Source: Marinihelvus fidelis (GTDB lineage: Bacteria > Pseudomonadota > Gammaproteobacteria > Xanthomonadales > SZUA-36). From it: DNA of 64,000 nucleotides. Of the stretch, positions 61,727 to 64,000 are shown one piece after another (position 1 is the first letter of the stretch; each line of letters opens with the position of its first letter). The stretch is taken from NCBI RefSeq assembly GCF_008725655.1, contig NZ_VYXP01000006.1, forward strand, positions 138,024 through 202,023, in the 5' to 3' direction. The position numbers were made by a program, and so were the translations under genes. Below the pieces are notes generated by a model. That model made no database searches. It saw only the letters and a list, made by a program, of their open reading frames with translations, and was not told where the DNA came from.

Positions 61727-62575
61727 GTGATAAAACTCGGAACAATCATCTTGTGCGCGCTGGCGCTGGCGGGCTGCGGTTCGCTGGTGTCATCGGCGAC
61801 CAGTGGCATGGCCGCCAACCTGTCGGCGGCGATCCTGAACCAGGACGACCCGGAGACCGTCCGTGACGGCGCCCCGGCGTTCCTGATCATGCTGGACAGC
61901 TTTGTCGAAGGTTCGCCCGATGACCCGGCCATGCTGGGCGCCGCCGCCGACCTGTACGCGGCCTATGGCGTACTTTTCGTCGACGACCCGGCGCGCGCCG
62001 AACGGCTGACAGGCCGCTCACTCGACTATGGCCGCCGCGCGCTGTGCGCCACCGATGCCGCCGCCTGCGGCATCGCCGATACCGGCTTCCGCGACTACGC
62101 CCCGGTACTGCAATCACTGGGCGCGGACGACGTCCCTACCCTGTACAGCTACAGCCTGTCCAAGCTGGCATGGATCCAGGCCCGCGCCGGTGACATGGGC
62201 GCGCTCGCCGAGCTGCCGAAAGCGCAGGCCGCCCTGGACCGCGTCCGCGAGCTTGATCACGATTATCGCGAAGCCGAGGTCGAGCGTTACCTGGGCGTGC
62301 TGGCCACCATCCGCCCACCCGCGCTGGGCGGCCGTTTCGACGAAGGCCGCGCCTATTTCGAGCGCGCCATCGAACTCTCCGGCGGTCGCGACCTGGGCGC
62401 GCGCGTCGACTTCGCCCGCTATTACGCGCGCACGCTGTACGAGCGGGAACTTCACGACCAGTTACTGAACGAAGTCATCAGCGCCGACCCGCGCGCTGAA
62501 GGCCTGACACTGCTGAACGTGCTGGCCCAGCGCGAAGCCGCGGAACTGCTCGCGTCTGCCGATGACTATTTCTGA
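61727..62575 (+). CDS. TRAP-transporter-associated TatT-like lipoprotein
   Basis: A 282-residue lipoprotein of the TRAP transporter T-component family. Start GTG at 61727 gives the lipoprotein signal ALALAGC with Cys17; 14 upstream residues are rejected. The rest is helical, TPR-like: AAADLYAAYGVLFVDDPARA, LDYGRRALCATDA, FDEGRAYFERAIELSGGRD, YYARTLYEREL. Treponemal TatT forms a trimer that binds the DctP-type protein and links it to periplasmic ligand. Its position directly before dctP supports the call. The substrate is unknown. Confidence 0.88.
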   Translation: MIKLGTIILCALALAGCGSLVSSATSGMAANLSAAILNQDDPETVRDGAPAFLIMLDSFVEGSPDDPAMLGAAADLYAAYGVLFVDDPARAERLTGRSLDYGRRALCATDAAACGIADTGFRDYAPVLQSLGADDVPTLYSYSLSKLAWIQARAGDMGALAELPKAQAALDRVRELDHDYREAEVERYLGVLATIRPPALGGRFDEGRAYFERAIELSGGRDLGARVDFARYYARTLYERELHDQLLNEVISADPRAEGLTLLNVLAQREAAELLASADDYF

Positions 62576-62617
62576 GCACCCGAACACTGACCTGAACCTG
62601 AACCCGGTGAACCCGAC

Positions 62618-63649
62618 ATGAACCGAACGATCCTGAAAGCCCTTACGGTCCTGGTAGCCTGCGCCAGCCTGGCCCCGGCCATGGCCGCTGCCGACATGAC
62701 CTTCAAAATCGCCACGGTCGTGCCCGAAGGCTCCAGCTGGATGACTGCCATGCGCGCCGGCGCCGAGGACATCGAGGCGCGAACCGAGGGGCGGGTTAAA
62801 TTCAAGTTCTATGGCGGCGGCGTGCAGGGCAATGACGCCCAGGTCCGCCGTAAGATGCGCGTTGGCCAGTTGCACGGCGGCGCGTTCACCTCCGGCGCGA
62901 TGCGCGACTTCCACCCCGACATGGAAATCTACGGCCTGCCGCTGCTGTTCCGCGGCTATGACGAGGCCCGCCAGTTGCGTGAGCAGTTCGACCCGATCCT
63001 GTACCAGCGCCTGGAAGACGCCGGCTACGTGACCTTCGGCTTTGCCGGCGGCGGCTTTGCCTACATGGCCTCGAACACCCGCATCGCCAACCGCGACGAC
63101 ATGGAAGGCCTGAAAATCTGGATTCCGGAAGGCGACCAGGTGGCCCGCGCCGCCGCTGACACGCTGGGCATCGCGCCGGTCACGCTGCCGCTGACCGATG
63201 TCCTGACCGGCCTGCAGACCGAACTCATCGACACGGTCATGGGCCCACCGGTGGGCATGATCGTCATGCAGTGGCACAGCACGGTCGAGTACATCACCGA
63301 CTTCCCCATCGCCTACGTGTACGCCGGCGTGATCATCGACAAGCGCCACTTCGGCAAGATCTCGGAGCAGGACCAGGCCGTCGTTCACGAAGTCATGGGA
63401 GACGTCTACCGCGGCTTCGATGAAGCCGGCGAGAAGGACAACGCCGAAGCCCTGGACGCCCTGTTCGCCGGTGGTATCCAGCGCGTTGACCTGACCGACG
63501 CGGAGAAGGCGCGCTGGCGGGAATTGCTGGAAGCCTCGAACCGCGAAGCCGGCAACCGCGGCGCGTTTGACCTGGAACTGCTCGACAGCATGGAGTGCGC
63601 CCTGGGTGCGATCCGGGGCACGGTGGACGCGGGCGAATGCAGCCAATAG
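62618..63649 (+). CDS. dctP: TRAP transporter substrate-binding protein DctP
   Basis: A 343-residue periplasmic binding protein. Signal peptide to about residue 24 (APAMAAAD). DctP-family motifs include FKIATVVPEGSSWMTAMRAG, KFKFYGGGVQGNDAQVRRKM, GLPLLFRGYDEARQL, the binding-site Arg region ASNTRIANRDDMEGLKIW, and GLQTELIDTVMGPPVGM. The usual ligand is a carboxylate such as a C4-dicarboxylate, sialic acid or keto acid. The motif GLPLLF and MGPP differ from the DctP of C4-dicarboxylates, so the substrate is open. The stop overlaps the start of dctQ. Confidence 0.94.
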   Translation: MNRTILKALTVLVACASLAPAMAAADMTFKIATVVPEGSSWMTAMRAGAEDIEARTEGRVKFKFYGGGVQGNDAQVRRKMRVGQLHGGAFTSGAMRDFHPDMEIYGLPLLFRGYDEARQLREQFDPILYQRLEDAGYVTFGFAGGGFAYMASNTRIANRDDMEGLKIWIPEGDQVARAAADTLGIAPVTLPLTDVLTGLQTELIDTVMGPPVGMIVMQWHSTVEYITDFPIAYVYAGVIIDKRHFGKISEQDQAVVHEVMGDVYRGFDEAGEKDNAEALDALFAGGIQRVDLTDAEKARWRELLEASNREAGNRGAFDLELLDSMECALGAIRGTVDAGECSQ

Positions 63650-64000
63650 AGCGCACCGCGGGCCGGCTTGAGAAGGCCGGCACCTGGGTCGAGAACGCGC
63701 TGCTATGCGCCCTGCTGCTGGCGATGATCGGCCTTGCCTGCTGGCAGATTTTCGCCCGCAACCTGTTCGGTTCGACCCTGGTCCTGGGTGATGAATTGTT
63801 ACGCCTGATGGTGTTGTGGCTGACCCTGGCCGGCGCGCTGGCCGCCAGCCGCGCCGACCGCCATATCGCCATCGCCCTGCTCGACCGGGTGCTCGATGGC
63901 CGCGCGCTCGATGCCGCCAAGGCCGTCACGGAAGCCTTCACGGCCATCGTCTGCGCGCTGCTGGCCTGGTACAGCTACGCCTTCGTCATGATGTCGCGCG
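63637..64000 (+). CDS. dctQ: TRAP transporter small permease DctQ (partial)
   Basis: The frame opens with an ATG at 63637, overlapping the dctP stop by 13 bases, and continues past the window end; 121 residues are visible. Three membrane helices are seen: ENALLCALLLAMIGLACWQI, LVLGDELLRLMVLWLTLAGA and AVTEAFTAIVCALLAWYSYA. The DctQ signature QIFARNLFGSTLVLGDELLR matches the family. The large permease dctM should follow outside the window. Confidence 0.93.
   Translation, partial: MQPIERTAGRLEKAGTWVENALLCALLLAMIGLACWQIFARNLFGSTLVLGDELLRLMVLWLTLAGALAASRADRHIAIALLDRVLDGRALDAAKAVTEAFTAIVCALLAWYSYAFVMMSR

Overview
The window is a chromosomal segment from a high-GC, Gram-negative bacterium, most likely a marine or environmental gammaproteobacterium near the Xanthomonadales/Chromatiales. 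That placement is an inference from gene content and order (ftsY-mutY-yggX, two TonB-dependent receptors, two RND pumps, a fused sat-cysC, a TRAP operon) and from GC-rich codon use; there is no rRNA or other marker to confirm it.

Layout. 1-5010 is housekeeping: a structured repeat, rsmD, then ftsY-mutY-yggX in overlapping order, an AraC-type regulator and two small conserved unknowns. 5165-5240 is tRNA-Phe. A complete 6.1-kb integrative element (5196-11328) is inserted at its 3' end. It is visibly AT-richer than its flanks and bounded by a perfect 46-bp direct repeat. It carries a tyrosine recombinase, an AlpA-like HTH gene that overlaps it out of frame, a Rep_trans-like replication gene, a BglII-like restriction enzyme with an MT-A70 methyltransferase, and two unrecognised proteins (one soluble, one coiled-coil membrane protein).

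11339-25000 is an accessory/metabolic zone. It holds a YadA-head/S74-chaperone surface protein, a cupin plus SMP-30 pair, a DUF924 gene, and a possible sugar-oxidation locus (TonB receptor, secreted isomerase-like protein, PVC-type cytochrome c dehydrogenase). A secreted TonB-C/TPR protein and a CPA1 antiporter follow. 25420-30805 holds a regulator-hydrolase fusion, a DUF3465 protein, an ABC-F ATPase and an SLC13 permease.

30923-40425 is a tryptophan-halogenase cluster. Three tandem overlapping halogenase-family flavoproteins converge on a 1147-residue TonB receptor, and a cupin-8/JmjC gene diverges from that receptor. The middle halogenase has lost most of the family's signature residues. 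40430-57222 contains a propeller-amidohydrolase, two RND efflux pairs without an outer-membrane channel, a TetR regulator, sat-cysC, a BssS-like small protein and a ferredoxin. 57226-64000 holds a CadC-like TPR regulator, a 550-bp gap with a palindrome and an orphan terminator, a short kinase-like protein, glutaryl-CoA dehydrogenase, and a TRAP transporter operon (tatT-dctP-dctQ) cut by the window end.

The most promising novelty is the compact integrative element with its restriction and unknown cargo and a hairpin that would cover the rep start, followed by the degenerate halogenase paralogue. Family assignments are from reading protein motifs; no database search was run.
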